DNA from: Allomesorhizobium camelthorni
Lineage (GTDB): Bacteria; Pseudomonadota; Alphaproteobacteria; Rhizobiales; Rhizobiaceae
Direction: 5' to 3'
Assembly (NCBI RefSeq): GCF_011045125.1
Contig: NZ_JAAKZF010000002.1
Span: 62,001 to 126,000, forward strand
DNA: 64,000 nt
A model generated the notes under the pieces. The model ran no database searches, had not been told where the DNA came from, and saw only the letters and a program-made list of their open reading frames with translations. Both the position numbers and the translations under genes were made by a program. Shown here piece by piece: positions 42,742 to 50,976 of this stretch. Each line of letters starts with the position of its first letter. Within the stretch, counting starts at the first letter, position 1.

Positions 42742-43518
42742 ATGTTCCGTCCCCTGCAACCCGTCGGACAAGCGGCCCGGTTCGCGCTCGGCATTTCGTT
42801 CTTCGTCGTCTTCATCGCCGGATGGTCGGTGGCGACGCTCGGCGGCTATGTCTCGCCGACCTTCCTCGCCGACCCGCTGACGATGCTCGCCGACGGCTGG
42901 AACCTGCTCACCGAGCAGGGTTTCCTGTTCGACATCGGCATGACGATCTGGCGCGTGGTCGGCGGCTTCGTGCTGGCGTCGATCGTCGCCGTCCCCCTCG
43001 GCATCATGATGGGCGCCTACAAGCCGGTCGAAGCGTTCTTCGAGCCCTTCGTCTCCTTTGCCCGCTATCTGCCGGCATCCGCCTTCATTCCGCTCCTAAT
43101 CCTCTGGGCGGGCATCGGCGAAACCCAGAAGCTGCTCGTCATCATCATCGGCTCGCTGTTCCAGGTCATCCTGATGGTCGCGGTCGCGGTCGGTAACACC
43201 CGGCGAGAGCTCGTCGAAGCCGCCTACACTCTGGGCTCGACCGATTCAGCCATCGTCAGGCGGGTCATGATGCCGGCCAACGCGCCGGAAATCGCCGAGA
43301 TCCTGCGCCTCGTTCTCGGCTGGGCCTGGACCTATGTCATCGTCGCGGAGCTGATCGGCGCCTCCTCCGGCATCGGCTACATGATCATCAACAGCCAGGC
43401 GCTGCTGGCGACCGGGCAGATTATTTTCGGCATCATCGTCATCGGCATCATCGGCCTGATCTCGGATTTCGCCTTCAAGGCGCTCAACCGCTGGCTTTTT
43501 CCCTGGAGGCTGGCATGA
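42742..43518 (+). CDS. ABC transporter permease (NitT/TauT type)
   Basis: A 258-residue permease with about six helices. The docking loop is VEAAYTLGSTDSAIVRRVMMPANAPEIAEILRL. ATG 42742 used because upstream residues lack homology. ATGA overlap with the ATPase gene. Partner of 41697-42650 and 43515-44300. Confidence 0.9.
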   Translation: MFRPLQPVGQAARFALGISFFVVFIAGWSVATLGGYVSPTFLADPLTMLADGWNLLTEQGFLFDIGMTIWRVVGGFVLASIVAVPLGIMMGAYKPVEAFFEPFVSFARYLPASAFIPLLILWAGIGETQKLLVIIIGSLFQVILMVAVAVGNTRRELVEAAYTLGSTDSAIVRRVMMPANAPEIAEILRLVLGWAWTYVIVAELIGASSGIGYMIINSQALLATGQIIFGIIVIGIIGLISDFAFKALNRWLFPWRLA

Positions 43519-44300
43519 GCAAGCTCGTCGTCGAAAACCTCTCGCGGACCTTTCCCGGTGTGCACGGAGGCGAGCCGGTGCGGGCGCTCGAACCGGCCGA
43601 TCTCCGGGTCGCCGCCAATGATTTCATCACCATCCTCGGCCCATCAGGGTGCGGGAAATCGACCTTGCTCCGGATCGTCGCCGGTCTCGACCAGCCGAGC
43701 ACGGGCCAGGTCAAGCTCGACGGGCGGGTGGTGACGCGGCCCGGCCGCGACCGCGGCATGGTGTTCCAGTCCTATACTCTTTTCCCGTGGCTCACCGTTG
43801 CCCAGAACATCGCCTTCGGATTGCGCGAGAAGGGCCTGCCGCGCAGGGAGCAGGACGAGATCGTCGCCTCCTATATCGACAAGGTCGGGCTGAAAGGCTT
43901 CGAGAACCATTGGCCGAAGCAGTTGTCGGGCGGCATGCAGCAGCGCACGGCAATCGCCCGGGCGCTGGCCAACGACCCGGAGATTCTTCTCCTCGACGAG
44001 CCCTTCGGCGCGCTCGACAACCAGACGCGCGGACTGATGCAGGAACTCCTGCTCGGCATCTGGGAGCGCGAGCGCAAGACCGTGGTCTTCGTCACCCACG
44101 ATATCGAGGAGGCGATCTTCATGGCGTCGCGCGTTCTGGTGATGAGCGCCCGGCCGGGCAGGATCAAGTCCGACGTGGCGGTCGACCTTCCGCATCCGCG
44201 CCATTACACGATCAAGACAAGCCCGGAATTTTCGGCGCTGAAGGCGCGGCTGACCGAGGAAATCCGGGTCGAGGCGATGCGCAGCGTGGAAGCGCATTGA
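43515..44300 (+). CDS. ABC transporter ATP-binding protein (NitT/TauT type)
   Basis: A 261-residue ATPase. Walker A GPSGCGKSTLLR, Q-loop MVFQSYTLFPW, signature LSGGMQQR, Walker B LLLDEPFGALD, switch His FVTHDIEEA. Full length. Last gene of the importer operon and followed by a 400-nt repeat-rich region. Confidence 0.92.
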   Translation: MSKLVVENLSRTFPGVHGGEPVRALEPADLRVAANDFITILGPSGCGKSTLLRIVAGLDQPSTGQVKLDGRVVTRPGRDRGMVFQSYTLFPWLTVAQNIAFGLREKGLPRREQDEIVASYIDKVGLKGFENHWPKQLSGGMQQRTAIARALANDPEILLLDEPFGALDNQTRGLMQELLLGIWERERKTVVFVTHDIEEAIFMASRVLVMSARPGRIKSDVAVDLPHPRHYTIKTSPEFSALKARLTEEIRVEAMRSVEAH

Positions 44301-44309
44301 ACTGATTTT

Positions 44310-44702
44310 CCCCTCGCCGTTTACGACAGGGTAATCGCATATGGCTGCAGATCAGGTGCGGGCGAACGGTTCGCCGGGTGTCCATACCTGAAAGGATTCT
44401 GGTGTCCTCTGCGTTGAGGCATGGATTCCCGACACTCTCCGCTTCGCTTCGCTCGCTCACGAGGTCGGGAATGACGGATTTCACATTCGTCGCCGCCAAT
44501 CTCCAACGCTGACGACTGGCCGAAGCGGTAAAAGAAGTCCGTCATTCCCGACCTCGTGAGCGAGTGCGAAGCACGAGTGGAGAGTGTCGGGAATCCATGC
44601 CTCGCCTTATCGGAAGTCAAAAGCGATGCAGAACGGGCGGCCACCGTGCCTCGCCTGCAAACAGGTTCCAAATGCGATCGCCCTGCCGTAGACGGGGAGA
44701 AG
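44310..44702. repeat. Composite inverted repeat, noncoding 412-nt gap
   Basis: Inner arms 44416-44478 and 44538-44603 are near-perfect inverted repeats: about 25 bp at the outer end (GAGGCATGGATTCCCGACAC...) and 24 bp at the inner end (CTCGCTCACGAGGTCGGG...) are identical, with a variable middle. Weaker outer arms are at about 44310-44350 and 44660-44702 (for example ACGACAGGG with AATCGCAT against CCCTGCCGT with ATGCGAT). No ORF of interest is visible. It looks like a mobile palindromic repeat inserted into an RPE-type repeat. Confidence 0.6.
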
Positions 44703-44713
44703 GAATTCTGGAC

Positions 44714-45715
44714 CTAGGCTGCCAGCAACTGCTTCCGATCGATCCGCTCCTGCTGCGGCGAGCGTGCATAAAGCTCGCGGTAGCATTTCGAAAAATGCGA
44801 GGCCGAGACGAAGCCGCAGGCCACCGCCACCTCCACCACCGGCATGGAAGACTGGATCAGCAGGTGGCGCGCCCGGTCGAGGCGGATCTCAAGATAGTAG
44901 CGCGCCGGCGAGCGGCCCATCTCGGTGCGGAACAGACGCTCGATCTGGCGGCGCGACAGGTCGACATGGTCGGCGATCTCGATCAGCGACAGCGGTTCCG
45001 ACAGGTGCGCCTCCATCAATTCGATGATGGTCAGCACTTTTGAGTTCTGCACGCCGAGCCGCGCCCTGAGGGGCAGCCGCTGGCGATCGGTCGGGCTGCG
45101 GACACGGTCGGTCAGCACCTGTTCGCAGACGCGGTTGACCAGATTGTCGTCGAAATCGTCGCCGATCAGCTTCAGCATCATGTCGAGCGCGGCGGTGCCG
45201 CCGGCGCAGGTGTAGATGTTCTGGTCGACCTCGAACAGATCGGCAAAAACGTTGACCTTGGGGAAGGCTTCCGAAAAGCCGGGCAGGTTCTCCCAGTGGA
45301 TGGCGCAGCGCTTGTTCGACAGGAGCCCGGCTGACGCCAGTATATGCGCGCCGGTGCACAGGCCGCCGATCGCCACGCCGCGATTGTATTCCTCGCGCAG
45401 CCAGGCGAAGGCCGACCGGTTCTGGTATTTCTCGACATTGATGCCGCTGCACACCACCACCATGGACGGGCGGTCGGGGCCGGACATCTTCCTGCGCTCC
45501 TCTTCAAGCGAGGTGTCGACCGCGCATTCGACATAGTTCGAGGCGCGCACCGGCTTGCCGTCGATACTCGCGAGTCGCCAACGGTAGGCTTCGTAGCCGA
45601 GCATGCGGTTTGCCGACCGCAACGGATCGAGCGCCGTCGCGAAGGCGATCATGGTGAAGTCGGGAACAAGGAAGAATACAAGCGAGCGCTTGATGGGATG
45701 CTTCACGGCGTTCAA
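44714..45715 (-). CDS. GlxA family transcriptional regulator (DJ-1/PfpI domain plus AraC HTH), GbdR-like
   Basis: A 333-residue regulator. Residues about 10-190 are a class I glutamine-amidotransferase-like (DJ-1/PfpI) domain (GLCTGAHILASAGLLSNKRCAIHWE, with Cys and His), and the C-terminal AraC-type HTH is SLIEIADHVDLSRRQIERLFRTEMGRSPARYYLEIRLDRARHLL. In pseudomonads this layout is GbdR/CdhR/SouR, which sense glycine betaine, dimethylglycine, carnitine or sarcosine. I used TTG 45715 (AGGG upstream, MNAVKHP); GTG 45706 is the alternative. A perfect TTGCGAC-N5-GTCGCAA site lies 110 nt upstream. Confidence 0.85.
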   Translation of the reverse strand: MNAVKHPIKRSLVFFLVPDFTMIAFATALDPLRSANRMLGYEAYRWRLASIDGKPVRASNYVECAVDTSLEEERRKMSGPDRPSMVVVCSGINVEKYQNRSAFAWLREEYNRGVAIGGLCTGAHILASAGLLSNKRCAIHWENLPGFSEAFPKVNVFADLFEVDQNIYTCAGGTAALDMMLKLIGDDFDDNLVNRVCEQVLTDRVRSPTDRQRLPLRARLGVQNSKVLTIIELMEAHLSEPLSLIEIADHVDLSRRQIERLFRTEMGRSPARYYLEIRLDRARHLLIQSSMPVVEVAVACGFVSASHFSKCYRELYARSPQQERIDRKQLLAA

Positions 45716-45824
45716 GGAACCCTCACGCAAAAGCTGACGGCGCGAACAGGATGTCGCGATCGGACAAGCGTCATCAGGAAAAGCCAGCGCTGTCAATCGG
45801 CTAGGCGGCCACAGCGCAACTTTA

Positions 45825-45844
45825 TTTGCGACACGTGGTCGCAA
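45825..45844. promoter_or_regulatory. Perfect inverted repeat TTGCGAC-N5-GTCGCAA upstream of the GlxA gene
   Basis: TTGCGAC at 45826-45832 and GTCGCAA at 45838-45844 form exact 7-bp arms. With the preceding T the left half is TTTGCGACA, the word also present at 38005-38013 and 59080-59088. Likely autoregulatory operator of the regulator at 44714-45715. Confidence 0.55.
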
Positions 45845-45911
45845 TCCGGCTAATTAGAGGCCGATCATGTATGCGGTGGTTGCAGTGGCGAAAATGCTTC
45901 GCGCAAAACAA

Positions 45912-45947
45912 AGCCGCCGCCCTGACCTGCGGGGTCAAGACGGCGGT
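45912..45947 (-). terminator. Terminator for the small gene at 45970 (minus strand)
   Basis: Read on the minus strand: CCGCCG...GGTCA stem with CGGCGG, followed by CTTTGTTTTG. It lies 23 nt past the stop of the small gene, and fits a rho-independent terminator. Confidence 0.65.
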
Positions 45948-45969
45948 GTTTATTCATCGGTTGGATCGC

Positions 45970-46107
45970 TCAGGCAATGAAGCCGAGACGCGCTGCCGCC
46001 AAGGCGCCGGACTGGCCGGGCATCGTGCGGTCGAGGCGCTGACGCTCGAGCGCGGTCGTCAGGTTCATTTCGCGGCGCTTGCCGAACATGCGGGACAGGA
46101 ATTTCAT
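45970..46107 (-). CDS. Small basic protein of 45 residues, unknown function
   Basis: A 45-residue protein starting MKFLSRMFGKRREMNLTT with basic N-terminus and ending AAARLGFIA. It has a very good GGAGAAG ribosome site 4 nt before ATG 46107 and its own terminator, so it is likely real. It resembles the size and layout of DUF1127 leaders but lacks the DIGW core. A 12-nt direct repeat (TGCGACATCGA) lies 134-157 nt upstream. I do not recognise it. Confidence 0.55.
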   Translation of the reverse strand: MKFLSRMFGKRREMNLTTALERQRLDRTMPGQSGALAAARLGFIA

Positions 46108-46240
46108 GACACTTCTCCATGCATTCTGGTTACACGGGGTGCCTTCGCTTGATGGAGTGGGGCAACTCGTTTTGACGATGCTGATATAGTTGGCATTTGC
46201 AGTAAAAATAAGCGGCGAAAGCGAAGCGCTTGATATGAAA

Positions 46241-46264
46241 TGCGACATCGATTGCGACATCGAG
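46241..46264. repeat. Tandem 12-nt repeat containing TGCGACA
   Basis: TGCGACATCGAT at 46241-46252 is repeated as TGCGACATCGAG at 46253-46264. It is upstream of the gene at 45970-46107 and contains the TGCGACA core seen in the putative GlxA-regulator sites. Confidence 0.5.
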
Positions 46265-46399
46265 GTAGGCGTTCCGCCTGAAAAATCAGCAGAAACAATA
46301 GTTTGGATGGTAGATTAACCAGCTATGCGGCTGGTTCAGATGCGTCATGCACGCGGCGCATGGCTGGAGGCTCGTCTTGGCGGCTCAAGTCCGGGCAAG

Positions 46400-46437
46400 A
46401 AAAAAACCGCCGGATGCATTTGGGGCGATCCGGCGGG
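46400..46437 (-). terminator. Rho-independent terminator of the DUF1127 gene at 46474
   Basis: On the minus strand the stem CCGCCGGAT...ATCCGGCGG is followed by TTTTTTT. It is 37 nt past the stop codon. Confidence 0.85.
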
Positions 46438-46473
46438 CACTGTCGGGGCCACACATATTTACTTGTCTCCGGC

Positions 46474-46614
46474 CTATGAGCCAGAATGGTGCGGCCAGCC
46501 GATGTCCTTCTGGATTTCCGCAGGAAGCGCTCGGAGTTCGCGTATGTACAGATAGCGTTTGCGGGCGACGCTGTATTCGGCGGCGAAACGGCCGATCGCA
46601 GAGAGGATTGACAT
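46474..46614 (-). CDS. DUF1127 protein (46 residues)
   Basis: Reading from ATG 46614: MSILSAIGRFAAEYSVARKRY, then LRALPAEIQKDIGWPHHSGS and stop. The QKDIGWP motif is the DUF1127 hallmark. A clear AAGGAG ribosome site sits 7 nt upstream and a perfect terminator follows. DUF1127 proteins are small regulators of phosphate, carbon or stress RNA metabolism in alphaproteobacteria (RNA-binding in Agrobacterium and Rhodobacter). This one is short enough to be missed by gene callers. Its duplicate is at 46973-47158. Confidence 0.85.
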   Translation of the reverse strand: MSILSAIGRFAAEYSVARKRYLYIRELRALPAEIQKDIGWPHHSGS

Positions 46615-46756
46615 TTCATTCTCCTTCGGTTGCTGATCCTGGAGCCTGCTCCGGATGCTTTGACGCCTAGGCCAATACGAAGGCTTTGTTTCAGTTGGAA
46701 TTCGCTATGGCGTATCCATGTTTCGAAGGCGTCTCGGGCCTTGTTCTTCGTCAGAT

Positions 46757-46798
46757 TCCTCGATGTGCTGCGCACTTTCGTGGCGCGATCGCCGAGAC
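46757..46798 (+). pseudogene. Degenerate 5' fragment of a LysR gene
   Basis: The frame reads FLDVLRTFVA here, matching LDLDVLRTFVAIAE at the start of the intact LysR gene (47295). The nucleotide match continues as ATCGCCGAGAC after a 2-nt insertion that breaks the frame, then identity ends. It lies in the same relation to the DUF1127 gene at 46474 as the intact lysR does to 46973, supporting a decayed tandem duplication. Confidence 0.5.
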
Positions 46799-46914
46799 GA
46801 ATATTCGAAGGTTCAGTAAGAAGTTGACCAGCTATGCGGCCGCTTCAAACGCGTCATGCGTGCGTGCGCGGGTGCATGGCCAAAAGGCGCCATTTGCAAA
46901 TGAAGTCTAGACAA

Positions 46915-46950
46915 GAAAAACCGCCGGAAGCATTTGAGCATTCCGGCGGG
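46915..46950 (-). terminator. Rho-independent terminator of the DUF1127 gene at 46973
   Basis: On the minus strand CCGCCGGAA/TTCCGGCGG stem followed by five T. It is the counterpart of 46400-46437. Confidence 0.82.
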
Positions 46951-46972
46951 CACCTGTCGGGATCGCACATAT

Positions 46973-47158
46973 TTACTTGTCTCCGGCCCATGAGCCGGAC
47001 TGAAGGCGCGGCGCGCGGGGCGTCGCATAGGCGTCGGGCCAGCCGATGTCCTTCTGGATTTCCGTGGGCAGGGAGCGAACCTGCCGTTCGGTCAGATAGC
47101 GGGCGCGGGCGGCGCTGTATTCGGCAGCAAAGCGGCCTATGGTTGAGAGGATGGACAT
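46973..47158 (-). CDS. DUF1127 protein (61 residues), divergent from LysR
   Basis: MSILSTIGRFAAEYSAARARY, then LTERQVRSLPTEIQKDIGWPDAYATPRAP. AAGGAGA ribosome site before ATG 47158. The N-terminal half is nearly identical to 46474-46614, and both genes share the same terminator and upstream relation to a LysR start, so they are tandem duplicates. A LysR-type box at 47230-47244 lies in the shared promoter region with the divergent LysR gene, which may control it. Confidence 0.88.
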   Translation of the reverse strand: MSILSTIGRFAAEYSAARARYLTERQVRSLPTEIQKDIGWPDAYATPRAPRLQSGSWAGDK

Positions 47159-47229
47159 GTCGGTCTCCTTGGTTTCGGCCCTGGTCTTGGGTCCACGGCC
47201 CTTTTCACGCTGTTGACTATCCGCCCGAA

Positions 47230-47244
47230 TTGATGTTCAATCAA
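47230..47244. promoter_or_regulatory. LysR-type operator, TTGAT-N5-ATCAA
   Basis: A perfect 5-5-5 palindrome of the T-N11-A class in the 136-nt space between the divergent DUF1127 (47158) and LysR (47295) starts. Expected autoregulatory site of the LysR protein. Confidence 0.55.
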
Positions 47245-47294
47245 ACGAAATGAAATGATGGTTTCGATCAGAAAATTTGAAGGAACCGGACGCG

Positions 47295-48194
47295 ATGAAC
47301 GCCCCGCTCAATCACCCCCTGCCACTGCTCGATCTCGACGTGTTGCGCACCTTCGTCGCCATCGCCGAGACCGGCAGCTTCACCACTGCCGCCAATGCCG
47401 TGTTCCGCACGCCGTCGGCCGTCTCCATGCAGATCAAGAAGCTGGAGGACATTCTCGGCCGCTCGATGTTTTCGCGCGATGCGCGCTCGGTGGCGCTCAC
47501 CACCGACGGCGAAATGCTCCTCGGCTATGCGCGGCGGCTGCTCGCGGTCAATCGCGAGGCCGTCTCCAAATTCATCGTGCCGGATATTACCGGCGTCGTG
47601 CGGCTCGGCTCGCCTGACGATTATGGCGAGCGCGTGCTGCCGCATGTGCTGAAGCGTTTCGCGCAGACGCATCCCTCGATCGCCGTCGACGTCACCATCG
47701 ACCAGAGCGTCAATCTGCGCCGGCGCATGGACGACCGCGCGCTCGACATCACACTGGTCACCAATTCCTATAAGAACTCCATGTCCGGCGCCGAGATTCT
47801 GCTGACCGAGCCGATCGTCTGGGCCGGCGCCAAGGGCGGCTGCGCACACATGCGCGAGCCGCTGCCCGTTTCCATGTGGGAAGAGGGCTGCGCGTGGCGG
47901 GCCGGCGCGCTCGAGGCGCTGGGACGGGAAGGGCGCAACTACCGTGTCGCCTATATGAGCGCCCACACGACCGGCCAGCGTTCCGCCATCCTGGCCGATC
48001 TCGCGATCGCGCCGCTGCCGAAGTTCTTCATCGGCTGCGACATGGTGGAACTGGGACCGAAAGACGGCCTGCCCGAGATTGGCAGCTACAGCCTGGCCAT
48101 GTTCGTTTCGCCGGACGCGTCGGCGCCGGTGAAAGCCGCCGCCGACCATATCCGCGCCGCCTTCGAGGTATTCCGCGAGACCGGCAAGTTCTGA
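47295..48194 (+). CDS. LysR family transcriptional regulator
   Basis: A 299-residue LTTR. HTH region LLDLDVLRTFVAIAETGSFTTAANAVFRTPSAVSMQIKKLEDILGRSMFSR (residues about 12-62), and an effector domain starting GVVRLGSPDDYGERVLPHVLK. The target is probably the divergent DUF1127 gene and itself. ATG 47295 used; a TTG 18 nt upstream is less likely. Inducer unknown. A decayed copy of its 5' end is at 46757-46798. Confidence 0.9.
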   Translation: MNAPLNHPLPLLDLDVLRTFVAIAETGSFTTAANAVFRTPSAVSMQIKKLEDILGRSMFSRDARSVALTTDGEMLLGYARRLLAVNREAVSKFIVPDITGVVRLGSPDDYGERVLPHVLKRFAQTHPSIAVDVTIDQSVNLRRRMDDRALDITLVTNSYKNSMSGAEILLTEPIVWAGAKGGCAHMREPLPVSMWEEGCAWRAGALEALGREGRNYRVAYMSAHTTGQRSAILADLAIAPLPKFFIGCDMVELGPKDGLPEIGSYSLAMFVSPDASAPVKAAADHIRAAFEVFRETGKF

Positions 48195-48202
48195 CAAGCC
48201 GT

Positions 48203-48234
48203 TTTCCCTGGGGCGTCTGTGCGCCCCGGGGAAA
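48203..48234. terminator. Bidirectional terminator between LysR and DUF1127
   Basis: TTTCCC-T-GGGGCG pairs with CGCCCC-G-GGGAAA; flanked by T-rich and A-rich ends, so it can end transcription from both the LysR gene (48194) and the convergent DUF1127 gene (stop 48236). Confidence 0.65.
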
Positions 48235-48235
48235 C

Positions 48236-48406
48236 TCAGCGCAGCGATCTCCAGTAAGCCGAGCGGAAATGCGCTCCGCTTCGCGAGCCTTGGGTCGCCG
48301 GCCAGCCGATATCCTTCTGCAGTTCCGGCGGCAGCGCGTTCATCTCGCGGATCGCCTGGCTGTTGCGGCGCGCTTTCCTGAGCGCAGCGCCGAAGCTATA
48401 TGCCAC
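48236..48406 (-). CDS. DUF1127 protein, N-terminally shortened tandem copy (GTG start)
   Basis: From GTG 48406: AYSFGAALRKARRNSQAIREMNALPPELQKDIGWP, then ATQGSRSGAHFRSAYWRSLR and stop, 56 residues. It follows the DUF1127 gene at 48411 by 4 nt and is clearly its duplicate (IREMNALPPE-QKDIGWP and YW-SLR are shared), but lacks the MSILDEIARF start. No separate ribosome site is visible, so it would depend on translational coupling. It may be a pseudogene remnant instead. Confidence 0.55.
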   Translation of the reverse strand: MAYSFGAALRKARRNSQAIREMNALPPELQKDIGWPATQGSRSGAHFRSAYWRSLR

Positions 48407-48410
48407 ACGC

Positions 48411-48596
48411 TCAGCGCAGCGATTTCCAGTAACCCGGCTGGAAGTGGCTGCCGCCTTGCGCGGCGCGGCGGGCCGGCCAGCCGATGTCCTTCTGGATTTC
48501 CGGCGGCAGGGCGTTCATTTCACGGATGGTCTGACGGTAGCGGCGGGCTTTTTTAAACGCCTCGCCAAACCGGGCGATCTCGTCGAGTATCGACAT
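48411..48596 (-). CDS. DUF1127 protein (61 residues)
   Basis: MSILDEIARFGEAFKKARRY, then RQTIREMNALPPEIQKDIGWPARRAAQ and a C-terminal GSHFQPGYWKSLR. GGAGG ribosome site 5 nt before ATG 48596. Third full-length DUF1127 gene of this 2-kb region. Small, basic, cytoplasmic; probably RNA or phosphate regulation as in relatives. Confidence 0.87.
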   Translation of the reverse strand: MSILDEIARFGEAFKKARRYRQTIREMNALPPEIQKDIGWPARRAAQGGSHFQPGYWKSLR

Positions 48597-48810
48597 ATTG
48601 GCCTCCGATGACCTTGTGATGCGCGGTTCCCCCGGGGCGCGGGAAACCGCAGTCTCTGCTCCGCGTGCTGAGCGAAGCAGGTCCCTCGGTAGCCGAATGG
48701 AAAAAATTTGAATGTGAGCCGTTTCACGCTGGCGACGCAGCGCGTATGCGCGGCGGGACACATTCACGTGCAAACGAGTTGAACGAGGCTCTTCAGCCGC
48801 TGACGCCCTG

Positions 48811-50910
48811 CTATCCCCTCGAGCGCCGTGCGTCGCGATCCTCGCGCGAGCGCCGGCGCGGCGTCGCATCGCCGGCCGCGCCGCCCTCGCTGACCGTCTT
48901 TCGCGGCGGCAGCTTCACCTGGCTCGCAAGCTTCGGGAACGGGTCGATCTTGTTGGGCAGCGCCATGGCGTTGATGAAGATCTGCTGGAAATGCGGCTCC
49001 AGCGCGGTCTCGATCTTTTCGATCCGGTTGACCGCCTGCTCGATTTCGCGGCGGTGGCTGCGGTTCAGCAGCGCCATCAGCGCGCCTGTGCCGGCAGCGT
49101 TGCCGACAGCCTTGACCTCGGCCAGGTCGCAATCGGGGATCAGGCCCAGCACCATCGCGTATTTCGGGTCGATGAAGGAGCCGAAGGCGCCGGCAAAGCG
49201 GATCGTGTCGACATGGTCGACGCCCTGCTTTTCCATCAAAAGCTTGACGCCGGCATAGAGCGCGGCCTTGGCGAGTTGGATCGCGCGCACGTCGTTCTGC
49301 GTCACCGTCAGCCGGGGCTCGCCGTCGCGCAGCAGATAGGAAAAGGTCCGGCCGTTCTGGATTATGCGCGGGCTTTTCCCGGCCATCGCGCCGTCGATGA
49401 CGCCGTCTTCGGAAATGATCCCGGAAAGATACATTTCTGCGACCACTTCGATGATCGCCGAGCCGCAGATGCCGGTGACGCCGGTGGCCTGAACGGCTTC
49501 TTCGAAGCCGGGTTCGTCCGACCACAGTTCCGAGCCGATGACGCGGTATTTGGGCTCCAGCGTTTCGGGATCGATGCGCACCCGCTCGATCGCGCCGGGC
49601 GCGGCGCGCTGACCGGACGAGATCTCGGCGCCCTCGAAGGCCGGCCCGGTCGGGGAGGAGGCGGCGACCACGCGGTCCCGGTTGCCGAGCACGATCTCGG
49701 CATTGGTGCCGACATCGACCAGAAGCATCATCCTGTCCTGGCGATAAGGGCCTTCCGACAGCGTGACGCCCGCGGCGTCGGCCCCGACATGGCCGGCGAT
49801 GCAGGGCAACAGATAAAGCCGCGCGCCCCGATTGACGTCGATGTCGATCTCATGCGCCCAGTATTGCAGCGCGCCGGAAACCGCCAGCGCGAAGGGAGCC
49901 TGCCCGAGTTCGGTCGGATCGATGCCCAGGAACAGGTGGTGCATGATCGGGTTGGCGACGAAGACGCAGTCGAAAATGTCGTGGCGGTCGACATTCCCTT
50001 CCTTGCAGACCTTGCCGATCAGGCCGTTGACCGCCTCGCGCACCGCCTGCGTCATCGCCTCGCGGCCGTCCGGGTTCATCATCACGTAGGAAACGCGGCT
50101 CATCAGATCCTCGCCGAAGCGGATCTGCGGGTTCGACGTGCCGGATGAAGCTGCGATGCGGCCCGACAGCAGGGAAACCAGGTGCATAGCGATGGTCGTC
50201 GAACCGATGTCGCAGGCAATGCCGTAGGCTTCGTTCTTCAGCCCCGGGAACAGGTCGATGATGAAGGGGCGCGACGAATCCATGTCGCGATGGACGACCG
50301 CCGTGACGCCCCATTTGCCTTCGCTCAGCTCCGGCTGGTTCGGCAGCCTGGTCCGCAGGATTTTCTGGATCCGCGGGATCAAGTGCGGCGAGATCAGCAG
50401 GTCCTTCCAGCCCCAGTCTTTCTCCAACGCCGCCTTCAGGCGATCGAGGTCGCCAAGCGGCTTGTGCATATCGGGCTCGTCGACCTCGACATAGCAGAGC
50501 TGCACCGCGGCATTGCGCTCGATGACGCGATCGGTCGCGGCCTTGCGGATGGTCTGCGCGTTGATGACCGTGTCCTGCGGGACGTCGATGACGAGGTCGC
50601 CGAGGATCATCGAAGAGCAGGAGAGGCGGCGGCCGTCGGCCAGGCCGCGAACGCGCTCGTAGCGCTCTTCCTTGGCGCCTTTCGGCGAGATGTGATCGTT
50701 GGACGAGACGATCTTGTGCTTGGCGAAATTGCCTTCCTGCACCTCGACCTGGCAGCGCCCGCACGTCGCCCGCCCGCCGCACACGCTCTCGACATAAACG
50801 CCGAGCGAGCGCGCGGCATCCAGGATCGGCGTGCCGACCGGAAACCGCCCGCGCTTGCCCGACGGCATGAACAGGACCAGAGGGTCGGTTATGTTGGGCG
50901 GCGGGTTCAT
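48811..50910 (-). CDS. Corrinoid-protein reductive activator, RamA/RACo-like (2Fe-2S, DUF4445/ASKHA)
   Basis: A 699-residue protein. Residues about 10-105 are a plant-type 2Fe-2S ferredoxin domain with Cys44-X5-Cys50-X2-Cys53 and Cys98 (VCGGRATCGRC, LSCSS). A middle linker follows, then an ASKHA ATPase domain with the phosphate-1 motif CDIGSTTIAMHLV (about residue 229) and the second phosphate motif VDVGTNAEIVLG. This domain order is that of RACo and RamA relatives, which use ATP and low-potential electrons to reduce inactive Co(II) corrinoid proteins to Co(I). It is in the operon after the methyl-THF transferase (66 nt gap), as expected for maintenance of the corrinoid protein at 58236. A C-terminal basic tail is extra. 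Confidence 0.87.
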   Translation of the reverse strand: MNPPPNITDPLVLFMPSGKRGRFPVGTPILDAARSLGVYVESVCGGRATCGRCQVEVQEGNFAKHKIVSSNDHISPKGAKEERYERVRGLADGRRLSCSSMILGDLVIDVPQDTVINAQTIRKAATDRVIERNAAVQLCYVEVDEPDMHKPLGDLDRLKAALEKDWGWKDLLISPHLIPRIQKILRTRLPNQPELSEGKWGVTAVVHRDMDSSRPFIIDLFPGLKNEAYGIACDIGSTTIAMHLVSLLSGRIAASSGTSNPQIRFGEDLMSRVSYVMMNPDGREAMTQAVREAVNGLIGKVCKEGNVDRHDIFDCVFVANPIMHHLFLGIDPTELGQAPFALAVSGALQYWAHEIDIDVNRGARLYLLPCIAGHVGADAAGVTLSEGPYRQDRMMLLVDVGTNAEIVLGNRDRVVAASSPTGPAFEGAEISSGQRAAPGAIERVRIDPETLEPKYRVIGSELWSDEPGFEEAVQATGVTGICGSAIIEVVAEMYLSGIISEDGVIDGAMAGKSPRIIQNGRTFSYLLRDGEPRLTVTQNDVRAIQLAKAALYAGVKLLMEKQGVDHVDTIRFAGAFGSFIDPKYAMVLGLIPDCDLAEVKAVGNAAGTGALMALLNRSHRREIEQAVNRIEKIETALEPHFQQIFINAMALPNKIDPFPKLASQVKLPPRKTVSEGGAAGDATPRRRSREDRDARRSRG

Positions 50911-50976
50911 TGCATGCTGCTTTTCCGGATTTCGTACGCTGCGCTCTTCCGCAACGTAGGGCGTAATCCTATCCGA

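Noticed and set aside
45826-46152. 108-residue ORF on plus strand
   Set aside because: Overlaps the regulator operator and the antisense of the small gene with the good ribosome site.
46311-47160. CRISPR-like repeats
   Set aside because: Two long diverged copies of a gene-containing unit, not short regular repeats with spacers.
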